DNA of 5,806 bases. Source: CAKSXP01 sp964539115. GTDB taxonomy: Bacteria; Bacillota; Clostridia; Oscillospirales; Oscillospiraceae. The stretch spans positions 1 through 5,806 of the forward strand of contig CAZIHY010000109.1 in the NCBI GenBank assembly GCA_964539115.1, read 5' to 3'. Both the position numbers and the translations under genes were made by a program. The notes beneath the pieces are model-generated. The model worked only from the letters and a program-made list of their open reading frames with translations, did not search any database and had not been told where the DNA came from. Shown here piece after piece: positions 5,055-5,806 of the stretch. Within the stretch, counting starts at the first letter, position 1, and each line of letters starts with the position of its first letter.

Positions 5055-5095
5055 GGCAAGGTATGATTGCGGTCGTACCTTGCCGTTTTTATTTT
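5055..5095 (+). terminator. Bidirectional terminator between convergent genes
   Basis: GGCAAGGTA (5055-5063) and TACCTTGCC (5076-5084) form a perfect 9-bp stem followed by G, five T, A and four T. In the leftward direction the same stem is followed by TCTTTTTTATG, so it can also end the convergent lipoprotein gene, whose stop is at 5116-5118. Confidence 0.93.
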
Positions 5096-5115
5096 CAGGA
5101 TGGTCGAATTTTCAG

Positions 5116-5806
5116 CTATTTATTGATCAGCTGGATGCCGAAACCCGTCAGCTCTCCGGTGCTGTTATCCGATTCCGTATACAGTTCCAAACGGTTAAGA
5201 CCGCCGTCGGATTCGGTCTGCCATCTCCAAAAAAGCATTTTCTCGTCAGGGGAATCCAGAATATCCTCGACAGGCTCGCCAAGACTGCTTGAGGCCATTT
5301 CCAGCAACGCGTCAAACGCAGCCTGCATGTCGGCCTGTTCAAAATACTTTTCCTCGACCATTATTTGGCATTGCTTGGTCCCGTTAAGCGCCGTGTTGTC
5401 GGAAAAATACGGGATTGCCATTATTTCAAAATCACCGGCGCTGATCCGCAGCCACAGCTCCGGGTCGCTTTCGGGATAGTACGGCATGGTTGTGACGCCG
5501 AAATGCTCCGCGAGCACAGAGAAATCATCGTCCCAAGACACTCCTGGAAAAACGAACAGGCCGCCGGTCTGCCGTATTATGTCATCAAAGCCATATTCCA
5601 GAACAACGTCATCCTCGCCGGGCGTATAGTTGGCGCCTGTTATCTGCGCTATAAGCGCTTCGTCGCTGACGGGTTCGTCCGAAACTGCGGCGTCCGGGGT
5701 TTCACCGGCCGCGGGAACGTCGGTCTCCGGAAGCGGGGCTCCATTTGAGTTGCCGTTTTCGCACCCGGAAATAACGAGCATCAGAGAAATGGAAACGAGG
5801 AGACAG
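5116..5806 (-). CDS. Putative lipoprotein of unknown function, 5' end cut by window edge
   Basis: The frame stays open from the stop at 5116 through the right edge. The first ATG inside the window (5781) is in the middle of a hydrophobic signal peptide: codons upstream read CLLVSISL and continue into MLVISGC, so the true start lies past 5806. VISGC is a good lipobox, with the lipidated Cys encoded at 5763-5761. The mature part is about 215 aa: a Pro/Ala/Glu/Asp-rich linker of about 35 residues, then a globular acidic domain with WDDDFSVLAEHFGV, PELWLRISAGDFEIMAIPYF, SSLGEPVEDIL and FWRWQTESDGG. I do not recognise a family. The protein is expected to be anchored on the outer face of the cytoplasmic membrane. 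It converges on the beta-helix gene and shares its terminator. Confidence 0.88.
   Translation of the reverse strand, partial: CLLVSISLMLVISGCENGNSNGAPLPETDVPAAGETPDAAVSDEPVSDEALIAQITGANYTPGEDDVVLEYGFDDIIRQTGGLFVFPGVSWDDDFSVLAEHFGVTTMPYYPESDPELWLRISAGDFEIMAIPYFSDNTALNGTKQCQIMVEEKYFEQADMQAAFDALLEMASSSLGEPVEDILDSPDEKMLFWRWQTESDGGLNRLELYTESDNSTGELTGFGIQLINK

Noticed and set aside
5036..5479. Plus-strand open frames at 5026-5292, 5036-5479 and 5365-5748
   Set aside because: They cross the bidirectional terminator or lie antisense to the lipoprotein gene and show no recognisable protein features.

Overview
The window looks like a chromosomal segment of a Gram-positive anaerobe of the Clostridia, perhaps Oscillospiraceae-like. 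The reasons are the moderately GC-rich coding sequence, strong purine-rich Shine-Dalgarno sites, CCA-encoding tRNAs of Firmicutes type, lipoprotein signal peptides and a GH25 lysozyme. The taxonomic call is inference from style only. No insertion sequence, integrase, CRISPR array or rRNA is visible.

Layout, left to right. Positions 1-180 hold no confident gene; there is a possible leftward promoter at 87-115 for a gene off the left edge. A leftward tRNA operon follows: a strong promoter (424-452), tRNA-Thr(TGT), tRNA-Tyr(GTA) and a terminator hairpin (181-214). Rightward from 509 is a translationally coupled pair: a 71-aa helical protein of unknown function and a ~101-aa protein with a sigma-70 region 4-like helix-turn-helix, probably started at a CTG overlapping the previous stop. 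Next is a putative GH25 lysozyme lipoprotein (1178-2569) with an uncharacterised C-terminal half. The stretch 2570-2721 holds a possible 27-codon leader ORF and an 8-bp inverted repeat ahead of a small 65-aa unknown protein (2722-2919), which is closed off by one weak and one very strong terminator.

The most striking gene is 3204-5009. It is a single-gene transcription unit with near-consensus promoter, strong ribosome binding site and strong flanking terminators. It encodes a 601-aa protein without a signal peptide that reads as a right-handed parallel beta-helix: at least 12 rungs with a recurring hydrophobic-x-[N/D]-[S/C/T/G]-x-hydrophobic turn. A ~52-residue module occurs at both the extreme N- and C-terminus and aligns without gaps (19 of 52 identical). 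Gene organisation and codon choice suggest high expression. I do not recognise its function.

The right end carries the 3' part of a leftward lipoprotein gene whose true start lies beyond the window. It converges on the beta-helix gene across a bidirectional terminator at 5055-5095.

Apart from the coupled pair and the tRNA operon, the genes appear to be independent transcription units. A shared pathway is not evident, though two of the products are predicted envelope lipoproteins.
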